A stretch of DNA of 64,000 nt from Scedosporium boydii (Eukaryota; Ascomycota; Sordariomycetes; Microascales; Microascaceae). Below the pieces are notes generated by a model. It ran no database searches. It was not told where the DNA came from and worked only from the letters and a program-made list of their open reading frames with translations. Positions 42,517 through 54,500 of this stretch are shown here, in pieces. Both the position numbers and the translations under genes were made by a program. The stretch is taken from contig NJFT01000027.1 of assembly GCA_002221725.1 (NCBI GenBank), positions 124,001 to 188,000 of the forward strand, read 5' to 3'. Within the stretch, counting starts at the first letter, position 1. Every line of letters begins with the position of its first letter.

Positions 42517-44420
42517 ATGAGTTGGAGCTGCCGAGACCCTGAACTTACCGACGAAGAATGGGACTTGTTTCGATTTGAGCAATCCCCAAGCGAGGCATTT
42601 CAGTTCTGCAAATCACACCCCAACGAACGAGTACTGAAACAACCCATCTCTCAAGAATGGTGGTAGTTGTCAATTACTGACTTTCTTTCAGGATGTCAAG
42701 TCTCACAAATGGAGCTTCAAAGACGAGAAGGAGTGGCAGAAATGGCTGGATAAGAGACTTGATGTGAGATATATTCAAAAGTCGGAGGAGGTTCTTTTTC
42801 TTTCTTTTTCTTTTTTCTCTCTTTTTTCCCTTTTCGTGGCTAATTATCCAAAATAGGATGCAGAGAGCTGCAAGGGAGTACCAGGGGCACAGTCTACGAT
42901 CAACTTAGTCATGACACCGAGGACATCCTCTCTGTCGGTACTCCCTTTCACAAAGGAGATTATCACCCAGGTTAAGCGCCGTTTCATGGTCCATCGGTCC
43001 ATGCTACGTGCGCTTACTCGCAACGCTAGCTGTACATTTACGAGATTCCCATTTGACTGGACCAACGACGATTCGACAACAAAATCTACTGGTGCGTTCG
43101 GGGTATTCTCCTACCGATCTCTATCATTCTGACCCTTGTGCAGTTTACACTTTGAGGACCGCGGCATATTGGCCAGGGGACATGATCCTGTCAGCAACAT
43201 GGCTCCCCAAAGAACTAACTACAAATGTCGTTTGGCTGGGCTGCGATATGGAGAAACACCACGTTCATAACCATTCATTAACAGACCCCGAGCTCATATT
43301 CGCCCGGCTCTCGACGTTTGATGCTAGGGCATTCCATCCGATGGTTATACCTACCATGTTCGCTGAAATGGAGCGTGAAAGGGTGATTCCGCTTGTTCGG
43401 GACAGCATCAGCGTCCTCCACCGCCAACGGGTGGCCAATCTCCTTGCTCATGAACAAACCGCGGATGTTGAGACTAGGACTGGACACGTCGGTGATATAC
43501 GCCGGCGCCACCCCATTATGAAGGCCTTAACACAAAGCTTGAAAAAGCTCTCCTCAAAAGGGCGAGGTAAACAGAATCTCCCTAGTCCCTATGCTCGACC
43601 ATCTTCCAAGCCAGTGTCACCACCATTTGATGAACCAGTGGAATCGCCAGCTTCTCTAACATCGGATGCGCCGGCTGACGAAGACGCACACTGGTTCAAT
43701 TTGTGGGATAAGACGAACTTCCTGAAGATTGGTCTTGAGGATTGGAAAACTCAAATGCTGAAAATGATTGACCATATTGATGAGCTCCAAGATACCAAAT
43801 TTGGCTTTGATACGTCCGCAACCTCGCCAGAGTTGGAAGCCAAGTTGGAAGCACTGCAGGAGACGGGATCAAGAATCAAGGAAAGGCTAGGCGAACTTGT
43901 TGATGAGTATGATGAATATATTCGCAAGTGTTCCTACATCATAGATGGCATGAAGTTGGCAACCCAGCTAGTAAGAGCGAATCGTTGCTTCGGGTAGAAG
44001 AGATACTGATACATTAAATACATTTAGGAACTGAGCGAGATTGAGCGCAACGATGCTAAGACAAACTTGGATATTTCCAAAGTCAACCTCCGAGTCGCTA
44101 GCATGACTTGTAGAGATAGTCGGCTTATGAGATCTATGGCATTTCTGGGAGTGGTCTTCCTACCAATCACACTCATCACCGTATGTACCACGCTGGATAA
44201 AGATGTGCTGTATAAGTCGCTAATATTCTCTTGCCAGAGTGTCTTTTCGACCGAATTATTTGACTGGAAAGGAGAAAGGGGTGGCTCTCCGATCTCGCCA
44301 TATATCTGGGTTTATCCTGTGGCTGTTGTGTCTGCGACAGCCATCACACTTCTGGTGTTTTATCTCTGCATGTTCCGGAGCAGAAAGAATGACCCTCAGG
44401 AGCAATCATGTCTAGTTTAG
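42517..44420 (+). CDS. CorA-like fungal membrane protein
   Basis: Six exons, 42517-42630, 42692-42763, 42857-43091, 43144-43970, 44028-44180 and 44238-44420, give 527 residues in phase. The first part is a soluble region rich in acidic and aromatic residues. A Ser/Pro-rich linker (SSKPVSPPFDEP) precedes a long helical stretch (EDWKTQMLKMIDHIDELQ... SPELEAKLEALQETGSRIKERLGELVDEYDEYI split over exons) and then two membrane helices (MAFLGVVFLPITLIT and SPYIWVYPVAVVSATAITLLVFYL) separated by a short FSTELFDW loop. This helix-then-two-TM layout is that of fungal CorA-like Mg2+ transporter relatives, where the loop follows the first TM as in GMN. The GMN triplet itself is not seen, so ion transport is uncertain. 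First junction (donor GTACTG) is the least certain. Confidence 0.75.
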
Positions 44421-45329
44421 ATCTCTGTCGAAGTACTGGCTGGCGGCACGCTGGGCTCGAGAGGGAGCAGATATTGCCCATGGCTGCAGGTGATGAAGTC
44501 TCCAACCAATAGTAGAGAATCCCGACCCTCCTACCGCCAGTACGGAAAATGCCCTCAACGGACATCCATTCCACCCTTGGAAATCATGCATAACTACGGA
44601 GTATGCATTATCCACCAAGAAATCCGGAAGACACCCCTCGTGATTCGTTTGGTGGTCGGGCCAATGCACGCGCTTCACCCACCACCCCCAAAAAGCAAGG
44701 GTCATGCAGCCCAACCCTACCAATCACACATGCGGCACCGAGCCTGGTCTCAAATTCTCTTGCCCTAATAAGCCCATATGAGATTCCACCTCGGTACTTT
44801 GTGGTACATGCTGTTGGTAGCTGTGCTGTTTCATTGATACTTGCTTGCTTGGCGTGGCGTCCCTCGAGCTTCTCTGACCGCACTTTGTGACCCATTAACT
44901 GCTGGAGCTTGTGCGAGCATGGCGCTGAGTGCCAGTCCGAAGCGTTTTGGGATGTCACCGGAAAAGGGTCGGCAAGTGTGGGATGCCCAGACTTCCCTCC
45001 TACTTCGGGAGTACGATGGTCTTGTCCCTTGAGAGTCGTAGTGTTAAGAGTTAGAATTTGGTAGAGAGCTCAAGTTGAAACTAGAAATTCCTTGAGTGTT
45101 GAAGATGCGAATCACGTTCTTAGCAACCCACTCGATCGCAGACTACTCGCCACACACTTCCGCAGATAACCGCCCGACCTAAACTTAAGTTCGAATAAGG
45201 TTAATGGTGGTCCGGGGAAAGGAAAGGACATGTTCACAAATTATAGACTCGAGGCGGTACTGCCCCACCGCTGTGAACCGTTCATTCATCCGTGCGGGAA
45301 ACAAAAGATCACATCAAATTAATGGCGAG
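44421..45329. other. Intergenic, 900 bases, with a TACGGAGTA hairpin
   Basis: No gene supported. At 44588-44608 the sequence GCATAACTACGGAGTATGC has GCATA/TATGC arms around TACGGAGTA, one of several copies of that nonamer in the right arm. Confidence 0.5.
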
Positions 45330-47054
45330 ATGGCGCACGACCTGGAACCCATAAAGCCGGTCCCCGCCGATGAGGAATATTTCGATCTCGGAGGTCACGG
45401 CAGAGCAATCACCACAAAGAGCAAGGATGCGCAGGTGTGGTTTAACAGAGGGTTGGTATGGGCGTACTCGTTCAATCACGACGAGTCTGCGTTTTGCTTC
45501 GAGCAAGTCATCGCCCACGACCCAACATGCGCCATCGGGTACTGGGGAGTTGCGTTTGCCTCTGGACCAAATTATAACAAGGGCTGGCGAATCTTTGATG
45601 CCAAGGACTTGGTGAGAACTACGAGAAAATGCTACGCCGCGGCGCAACGAGCAAAAGAGCTCGCGAAACATGCAAGCCCACCGGAGCGAGCCTTGATTGA
45701 AGCCGTTCAATACCGATTTCCGAGTAGCCGGGTTCCCGAAAAGTTCAAACCGTCGGTGCTGGCCTATGCGGATGCCATGATGCAGGTGTACCGTCGCTTT
45801 GGCGAACACGATCTTGATATCATCACGTTAACCGCCGACGCGTTGATGAATGTGGCGCCTTGGAAACTGTACAAGGCTCATACAGGTGAACCGGATTTAT
45901 CCACACCGGTTCTTCAAGTTCGAGATACTCTCGAGCGAGGATTGACTCACCCAGGGGCTCGGCGTCATCCCGGCCTTCTCCACATGTACATCCACCTCGT
46001 CGAAATGTCCAAGACACCCGAGCGGGCCATCATCGCAGCCGATTATCTTCGTGACCTGGTCCCGGATGGAGGACATATCCATCATATGCCCAGTCATATT
46101 GACGTCCTGGTAGGAGATTACCGAAGGGCGATGAACACGAATCTGAGAGCGACGATGGCAGACGAGAAGTACCTCGCTCAGAGAGGGGCCCAAAACTTCT
46201 ACTCCTTCTACCGCATGCACAACTTTCAGTCCCTAATATATGCAGCAATGATGGCTGGTCGAGCGGGCATAGCTCTTGAAGCCACTTCGAGGATGGAGGC
46301 TACCCTTACGGAGGGACTGCTAAGAATGGATTCTCCATCCATGGCTGGCTGGCTTGAGTTCTTCAAGTCAGTACGGGTACACGTTCTCATCCGCTTTGGA
46401 ATGTGGGAGGAACTCAAGGCTCTGCCAATTCCAGATGATGGCCGCCTTTGGTGCGTCACCATCGCCATGACGCATTATGGAAAGGCTATTTCGTGGGCAG
46501 CTACTGGTAATCTCGAGAAGGCTGATGAAGAGAGCGGTTTGTTTAGACTGGCAGCCTCTCGAGTGCCCGACACGAGGTTAGCTTTCCCCAACAAGGTCAA
46601 TGATATCTTAAAAGTGGCGACGGCGATGCTAGACGGGGAGATGGAGTACAGAAGAGGAAATTACGAATCGGCATTTTCCCACCTTCGCCTGGCGATCCAG
46701 CGAGAAGACAATTTAGTTTACGCGGAGCCCTGGGGCTGGATGCTTCCGACGCGCCATCCATACTCGGCACTTCTATTGGAGCAGGGTCGCGCCGAAGAGG
46801 CTTCGGCTGTATACGAGGCGGATCTGGGACTGGATGGTACCTTGGCTCGGGTGCTTCAGCATCCCAATAATATCTGGTCTCTTCATGGATATCTCGAATG
46901 TCTCGTTCGCCTCAACCGCGACCAAGAGGCCAAGATCATCAAGAAGCAGCTTGAGACTGCTGCGGCGAGCGCTGATATCACAGTGAATTCCTCGTGCTTT
47001 TGTAGACTGCGTCCTGCCAGAGGCATCGAAATCGAGGAGTCCAATGGGAACTGA
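45330..47054 (+). CDS. TPR-type repeat protein
   Basis: A single-exon protein of 574 residues from ATG 45330; the frame is open further upstream but the extension is not protein-like. It begins MAHDLEPIKPVPADEEYFDLGGHGR and then VWFNRGLVWAYSFNHDESAFCFEQVIAHDPTCAIGYWGVA, a classic TPR pair. Further TPR-like helices follow to the C-terminus (YRRGNYESAFSHLRLAI, ALLLEQGRAEEASAVYEADL). A conserved histidine-rich centre is visible (LHMYIHLVEMS, then DGGHIHHMPSHIDVLVGDY), which is characteristic of a family of TPR proteins shared by fungi and bacteria; the histidines could bind metal, but no function is established. No signal peptide. It is intronless and codon use looks like its neighbours. Confidence 0.85.
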   Translation: MAHDLEPIKPVPADEEYFDLGGHGRAITTKSKDAQVWFNRGLVWAYSFNHDESAFCFEQVIAHDPTCAIGYWGVAFASGPNYNKGWRIFDAKDLVRTTRKCYAAAQRAKELAKHASPPERALIEAVQYRFPSSRVPEKFKPSVLAYADAMMQVYRRFGEHDLDIITLTADALMNVAPWKLYKAHTGEPDLSTPVLQVRDTLERGLTHPGARRHPGLLHMYIHLVEMSKTPERAIIAADYLRDLVPDGGHIHHMPSHIDVLVGDYRRAMNTNLRATMADEKYLAQRGAQNFYSFYRMHNFQSLIYAAMMAGRAGIALEATSRMEATLTEGLLRMDSPSMAGWLEFFKSVRVHVLIRFGMWEELKALPIPDDGRLWCVTIAMTHYGKAISWAATGNLEKADEESGLFRLAASRVPDTRLAFPNKVNDILKVATAMLDGEMEYRRGNYESAFSHLRLAIQREDNLVYAEPWGWMLPTRHPYSALLLEQGRAEEASAVYEADLGLDGTLARVLQHPNNIWSLHGYLECLVRLNRDQEAKIIKKQLETAAASADITVNSSCFCRLRPARGIEIEESNGN

Positions 47055-47396
47055 ACAGGGAAGACGGATATGTATTACAGTTGTATCCTCTCCTCGCGAG
47101 AGGATGGCGTCTATTAATTCCCCGCATGCCGTTCTCCAGATCAAAATTAAACGCAAGTTATTTCGGGTTCATCGTTGACTTTATAGCTCTCGTTCGAACC
47201 TCAACCCTAGACTTCTTCGACGTTTGTCCCAAGCAGCAGCTATTTTGCGATAACTCCGCAGGTGGCTAGTTAGGTACACAGGTTCACATAGCAATTATTA
47301 TTATATCTTTTATACCCCGTGGCTAAGTTACAATTGCTACTTCAGACCGGCCTACAATTAAGTCTGCAGGCCTCGACGCCGACTTTTTCCTCCACG

Positions 47397-48589
47397 CTAA
47401 GTCGATGTCTTGTTTGCCGCGGCAAGTTCATTTATCCTCTGCTGCAGTGCCGCTTGTTGCTCCTGCACTCTGCTAAGTTCCTCCAGCGTTTTCCGCCGTG
47501 CCTCAAGCTCCTGGTGGGATCGGAGTAGCTGTTCCAATTCTGTAGAGCCTGGATCGATCGTGGCCACAGCGAGATGTGCCGTAGCTGCCGGGCCCGTTGA
47601 TAGACTGGCTGTATCGGTCTGAGGTGGTGGGGAGACCGATTCTGGCGATGTTGAAGAGGCGACTGGTGGCACGGCAGTCTGCTGCGTGGCGCCTAGCTCC
47701 GATAATACAGGATAACCATCATAATAGCTGCCCGCCGGGTTCCGTTGTTCAGAAGGCGGATATGAATGTGGTGAAAAGGTCGGTAGGCTGACTGCGAGCC
47801 GCGATATTGACTCGGGTGCTGCGTTGACAGCGTCTTCCCCGCCCAATTCGGCGGGGCTTATCGCGGAGCCGTATCCGGTGGCAGTTTTCGCTTCCAGCTC
47901 GGACTTGGGCGCCCCGTCTAGCTCTGCCCTACCGCCATCTATCTTTGGCGGGGAAGCTAGATCCTGGTGAACTCCACTAGCCCTGCCTTTCCGTTTCTGC
48001 CATCGCTTGATAAATCCTGGAGGACAACAACAAAGCACTCCCAAACCAATTATTATGAAAACGGCAATCACAACACCCGCTGCGATTCCTCCTTTGGCTC
48101 CTGCAGATAAGCCGCCGGATGGCCGATTCGGTTCGTGTTCGGGTTCGGGTCTCGTCGATGGTGCGGGGCTCCCAGTACTGCTGGTTTCAGAGATGGTAGG
48201 CTCGGGGGCTATGGATTGCGATGTCCTAGATTTGGAGGTTATGGGGCCTGTTGTCGACGATGCGCTAGGGTCGTTTGCATCCGAGCACAGATTGGTTATT
48301 TCCCTCGAAGCCTCTAAACAAGGATTAAGTTGGGGCTAGCCTCTCTTCCTAATCTACATGCCCCGACTGGCGATTTGCTCGCGGCATGAAGGACTCACCT
48401 TCGAGGTTAGAGCCGCTGCATGAATTTATGACACAACTCAAAAAGGTTTGGGTCAAGATAAAGTGTGGTTACCTTCTCGGGTGTAGCACACACGCATGCC
48501 CTGTCCGCTACATCACAGCCGATACCCACGATCGCAGCTTCCAGGCACTCCCTAGCGCAAGGGATGATCGTTGATGGAATCGACGCCAT
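47397..48589 (-). CDS. CFEM-domain membrane protein
   Basis: Exons 48473..48589 and 47397..48335 join in phase 0 to 351 residues. The N-terminus has the CFEM pattern PCARECLEAA..GIGC....ACVC, continued after the intron by NPCLEASREITNLC; seven of the usual eight cysteines are visible. A Ser/Thr/Pro-rich stalk follows, then a single membrane helix (GGIAAGVVIAVFIIIGLGVLC) and a cytosolic tail of about 220 residues ending in a coiled coil (LEQLLRSHQELEARRKTLEELSRVQEQQAALQQ in two parts). CFEM proteins bind heme or act at the cell surface. Oddly no signal peptide precedes the domain, so an upstream exon may be missing. The intron as drawn is 137 bases, long for this gene set; a mini-exon inside it would be another solution. 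The 342-base gap to the TPR gene is a plain tail-to-tail interval. Confidence 0.75.
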
Positions 48590-51500
48590 GGCTTTCGCCC
48601 TTTGGTCTGTTTCTGCGACTTGAATTCCCCTCCTGTTGTCCCGACGTCTTGCATATTAGACCACGTGATATTCCTCGACATTGAACTGGGATAATTTAGC
48701 CTTGGCATACATAACCTATGTCTCTCCTTGCATAAAATCTAATGCCACGGGGAAGTGTAGCTGGCACTGCTGGGCAGCGAGTTGATGTCGAGCAGTATAT
48801 TGTGACTGCTAGGCAAGGCAGCTTAGGGCAAGAGAGCGAAATTTTTCACACTATCGACACGTTCCCAGTGATCCCGATGCGAATGCCATTCCGGAGCCCA
48901 GACGTTGGAACCCTAGGGTAAAGGTCAATTCGCGTGTAAACCCAGCATTCCAATCTAAGCCTCCAGCCGTTATCTTACGGAGGTATCATGATGCCGACCA
49001 AGCGCACAACCCAGGAACGCGCCCCCGTGGGCGATGTGCAGGAGATGGGGGCATGGAGTCTCCTTGGAGCAGACCGCCGCGCTGCGTTCGAGATTAGTGT
49101 CGGATTTCGGGGTCGTAGGTGTTCGAGAGTTTGGTGTATGTATCTTCCCATAGTGATTTCAGCGTGCTCATACATCCTGACAGAAGCCGGTCGTCGCAAC
49201 TCGAAAGCGATTAAGCGAGGTCTCTTATGCGCGTTGGCTGAGGAATTGATTACCCCCTCCTCTGGTAGCGAAGCTGGGCAGCGAGACACCATGGCCAGGC
49301 CAGGCCTTGGCCCGATGCTCTGCTGCAGTAACTGGACGCTGGGACGTATGTAGGTCTGGTGCAGAAATGTGATGATATTCGTGCTTCAAGTTGGCGGGAC
49401 GATGCGGCTTTAGTGTTGCTCAGCGCCTTGAAGCTGACAGGCAGGAAAGGTTGATTCCTCGGAAACATCTTCGGGATTGAGCATGCGGCCAAACCACCTC
49501 TTTTCAGGCGGAGCAAGCAATCCACTCACGTTCCCGACTTGATGTCGATGGCATAGAAGCAGGCGACGGGCAACTACCATGTATCCCCGGAAAACTCCCG
49601 GAAATATTCATCATTGATGTGGACAAAACAGAATTGGAGTGGAGTTTGAAGCTATCCGACCTGTACATGCGAAATGTGTCAGGCTTGAGCCAATATTTTG
49701 CATTATGGCAACGGAGCACCGAAGCGGCTTCGACTTCTACGCATCAGTCGGTATAAGGGAATGGCTACTCATTGGACCTCCAGTACTTGAAGCCTGTCAA
49801 GCCGTCGTATCGTGTGGGGAAGGCGAAGGTAAATCAAATGGTCTACCCATCCCAACGGGATGCCAACCTATCCCAGTGATCTTTCCAGAGGACGAGAGTG
49901 AGTGGTCCATAATTACGTGCATCGACAGTCTCCAAAGTCTATAAGGACCCACTGCAGGTATTCGGATAGTGCATCTCCAGCCGCATGGCGTATCAGAGAG
50001 AGGTGTTAAAGCATGAAAGATGTCGCCATAGAGACACTGCCGGCAGGCCTCAGTCCGAGTCGATTGCTCGACGTTCAGGGCCGAGAGGATCCTCTCATTC
50101 GCCTCGTGGAAAACCGAAGCCGCGAACAAGGGACCTTCCGGTAGAGCTATTTGTTCTGAGATAGTCCAGCATCACAGAGATAACGAATGAAAGATAGTTG
50201 CGTATAAGTTGGCACCCCACTCCCCCCCCAATTCCCCCCCCCCCCCCTTTTTCCCATATAAAATAGCAATTTACAGGGGTCTGTATACCAGGTATGCCCG
50301 TACCGTTCTTCTAGCATCATCTAATACTTCATCGACCGCTGGCTCTCCTGAGTATTCGGCAAATGTCGGAAAGCTCGGTATCGTCGAAGTCCAAGGATTA
50401 TTCCGTATGAAAAATGAATTCGATGATGTTTCGCTCTCCGACTTTACTTTAATGCCATGACGGATGGGTGTAGAGGCGTCCCGACTGATCTGCCTATTGC
50501 CCAGATCTGATAGGAGTAGTGCTGAAGAGAATTGCGATACGAAACCCATCAGCATCAGCCACCATATCAAAACAGTATTCAGCCCTCCCAGCGAATACTT
50601 CCACGATTCGAGCGCTCACTGATGCGGGGAAGATGGCAATGCCCTTAAAGTCAGGACATGTGAGACCCGAGCCAATGGCTCTCCGTCTTTCTCCTGGGCT
50701 TGGCCAGCGATCATGGCGCAAGCGACGGATCCTTGCATTGAGAGGGCCACACGCAAAATCGCAGTGGAGATGGCAACGGTCTTGCAAATGGCGAACGGCC
50801 CAGCATATTTACTGACTTTTTGCGAAGTGTGTGGGCCTTTTCTAACATCTGATAGCTGCCATCGAGCCATTTGGACGGCCCTTGAGAGGTTTGTTGATTG
50901 GGCTACCAAGTCTGGGAGAGATCGCGAGCAGCGCGAATATCAGCTTGGAAAGGCTGGGCACCGGTGAGGGTATCAAGATTCGAGAAGCTCTGTCAACAAA
51001 GCCAAGACTTTCAGCTCGCGAAGCTAGACTTGATATGTATCCAATATTGGGAGCCTGGCCAGAGTGAAAAACGCCACTCCGCAGTCGAACCGTGGTTTTT
51101 GGTCGCATTTTGTGATGCCATTGATGCCAAGTATGGTTTGAAGCCGGGGCTTCTCTCAACTGTCCTCCGCGGTATCATATAGTTTCTTCCTCATCAAGTT
51201 CTAGAACAACCAATGGAAGTGGCACATACCAAGTTAGATGCCCTGTTCAGGCATTTCTAACCGCGGCGCCAGAGTTGAATTGACATAAATGTTCGAATCT
51301 TTGGCGCCGTTCGTTTGACAAGAACATCTGATGAGGTTTGTCCACGGCGACGCGAGTTGAGAAGCCAACACAGGACGCTATGCCAGGAGTTTAGAGGAGG
51401 CCAGCCAGACGGGTGTCTACCATGGGCTGCGCGAAACGCGTCTCTTCAGATGCGGCTACGTGATGGCTATCGCAGAATACGGGGAGAAGGAAAACATCGA

Positions 51501-54500
51501 CCTCGACTTCGTCTCCACAAATGGTGTTGGTTGATTCAAAACGACTGGAGCACAAGTATCAGCTTTAAGTTGTAGGGCTTCATACACGTGAATTGAAGAA
51601 GCGCGGCCGAAATACATCCTCCCAAACACGCCTCATTAGTTCAATTGCAATGCGCGACGATACCAATTTCTCCCAAGTCCAATTGTGCTATCTTCTTCTC
51701 GCCCTTCGTGCGACAGAAGAGCAACTCGAGGGATGTGGCTCGTCAGGTAAAATACATGCGTGCACCCGGGACGCTCTGGATCTCCTTCATTCCGACTTCT
51801 GTCCGTTTCCGCGAGCTGAATCGATCCCTTGACATCTGCGGACGAATAAACCACTCTCTCCTGCGACCCCATATTGCCCAAGGTCGGGGGCGGAATAATC
51901 GATTTGATCTATCCAATCATGGTGATGCGGTCGGAAGCTCCGAATCGAGTCCGTCATCGTCGACAGACAAATCATCCATCGAGATGGAGGGCGCGGTCTC
52001 GTGACAAGAAAAAGGAAGAGAAAAAGAGCCCATGTCACGAGCCGGAGCCGGAGCCGAACTGAGCGCTCTCAAGATCGCGCCGTTATTGGGATCGACGTCA
52101 GGAATGAGTGATGGTGTCTTCGAGGCGCCTCTCTCTCTTCAAGCGAATGCAACCTTGTGGAAAGAGCCGACAGGTCTTGGCAAAAAAAAAGTGAAATAAT
52201 CACTCAAATCAATGCAGAGGGAAATGACAACGGCCGAACCACCTTTTTCTCGGAATTTGCCCCGATGGTAACATTAAGACGAGCCAAACTACGGATACTG
52301 CGCCATGCCGTGTGTGGGTGGTGGAGGTACGAGAAAATGCGACGCCGGCATCTGAGATTCCAGGGTGTTATGGCACCAAAATAGAAACTGCATCATGCCG
52401 TCAATGGATGGGTGGAGGTTGTCTCACGGGGTTCGGCTCGGGTCCAGCGAGCGGTGAACGGAGGACGAAGTTGGGGTAACTGCTCATTTCCTGCAGTGAG
52501 GGACTTGTGTTAAGATCAATTGATGCTGTCATGCTTTCCATGCTTAGTCTGGCTGGGCTCAGACAAACCAGGTCAGAATGACATTGTGAGGAGCCTGAGC
52601 AAGGATGAGGAGCGTGCGTGATATGATTTCTCATAAGTGTTTGTTGAATACGATCACCACCTCGCACTGAACTAATCTAAACTAAGTTTACGCAAATCCA
52701 TCAATTCGGGCATGGACCGCGGAGGAATTGCTCCCAAGATGGAGATGTGGGCTCTTGGCGGACCAGCCCGATTTGGCGTGGTGGACGACCAAAATCTTCA
52801 GAGAGCTCAAAGCAGTGGACGAGCCTGTGTCAATTGCGGGACCCTCGGCGTCGACTGCAGTGGACTGGGCATGCCTTCTCTGCCCTACGAAGTAAACGTA
52901 CTCCGTACGAGCACCGCAAGCTTTCCCAGCCTCCTGGGGATCGGCAAAAGGTTGTCCAGTTGAAGAGGTGGGACCAGACCTGGGAGTGGAGTACCAAGTG
53001 GACAGTTATCTAACGAAATGTGTGGTCTGCTTGTCCGCAGACTCCGTAATCTACGAAGGAGCGAAGCGAAGTGTGCTTGCAGGTTCATTCGCCTGAGCTG
53101 TCAAAATCTCGTTACGTTCAATTGGGCCGCTGTGCAGATAACCATATTTTCTCATGACGATCGTCTCCGCGCCAGGACGAACTGGGCAATTATGACGTCG
53201 ACGATGCGGACAGAGGCTCTCAGGACCGAGCTCAGTGAGTTCTCCTGTCTTGGCTCGTACGAAGCTCTCGTACGAAGCTGTGTTGGTCGAGAAAAAAACC
53301 CGGTTGTCTCAAATCGCCCGTGGCGCCATCTTTAAGCCAAGGCGACACGCAGAGAGGCACGGAGTATGTCGCTGCTGAAAGAAAAGAAGAGATGCGCTTG
53401 TTTAATTTAGGGAATTTAAGATTATTTTGGATTTCTCGGCTTCAGTATCCACTCAATCTCAACGCGCTAGCAGAACGTGGCTGGAGTCCTTCGGACTCCT
53501 TCCATTGTTGAAGTTTCGCGTATTCTTGCCCTGCGACGCTTGGCCCCCGGCCTGGATACGCAGGGATCGCCAGAGGATTTTACTCTAATCTACGGAGTAG
53601 AATTGAAGTGGCATATCTGATGATCCTGTCATTCGACAGAAAGACATTCGAAATGCAAAGTAAAGATCAGGACTGAGGGGAAAGACTCTGTGTCGAGAGC
53701 TCATTGGCATCCCACACTTGGCAAGGAAAGCAATATTTACAAATGAGGCAAGTAAACCACAACGACTGCCAATGACCAGCCAGCCCCCCAAAACGCTCTC
53801 CTGCCTGCGCTCAGAAAAGCCTGGCATCGGTCGAGATGCTTCATTCTCCTCTTCTCTGAGCCTCTGCACCCCCCCCTTGGAGCGAATCGTGTCTGTCCTT
53901 CCCGCGTCCCGCTTTTTACGCCTCCAAGACTTGGATGCTCCTGTTTACTTTTTTTGCCCCTCTTCTCTACCTCAGGGCAGGTGATAGCGGCCTTGACCTG
54001 CAGTAACGTGATGCTCACTGCACAACGGGCCAGCCGCAGAGGGGCGAGTCTGCCTTTTTCCTCTGTCATTCTGCAGCAACAAGCATTGATTGATCTGACA
54101 TTCTCACTCAAGAGTGTGGTACTTAATATCAGAGCGTCAGACCAACACCAAGCCCACCTTGCCAGGCTGCACCAAGTGATGATGTCTGGGACCAAGATGA
54201 CGGCCAGGAAATTATCCCGAAGCTTATCTCACGTTTGCCAAGAAATCTAGACAGGCTTTCTCGGGATCCTTCGGCAGCAGCCTGTCGCTCCGTGCTTGAT
54301 GCTCGTTTATGCTCCACACCCGTCCCGCACTTTAAAATTGCGAGAACCAAGGGCGTGGCAACAAGAATTGCTCCGATGGGATATCCTACGGATTCCTGGT
54401 TTTGACTTTGTCCTTGTAATTTATGCTTACAGTTCCTGAAATAAAATGGACAAAAAGAAAGTCAAAAACCGGGTCTTGTTGATGGTAGATATTCCTAGCT

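Noticed and set aside
53737..54195. 152-codon minus-strand frame
   Set aside because: No conserved motif or splice evidence; overlapping frames on the other strand are as good.
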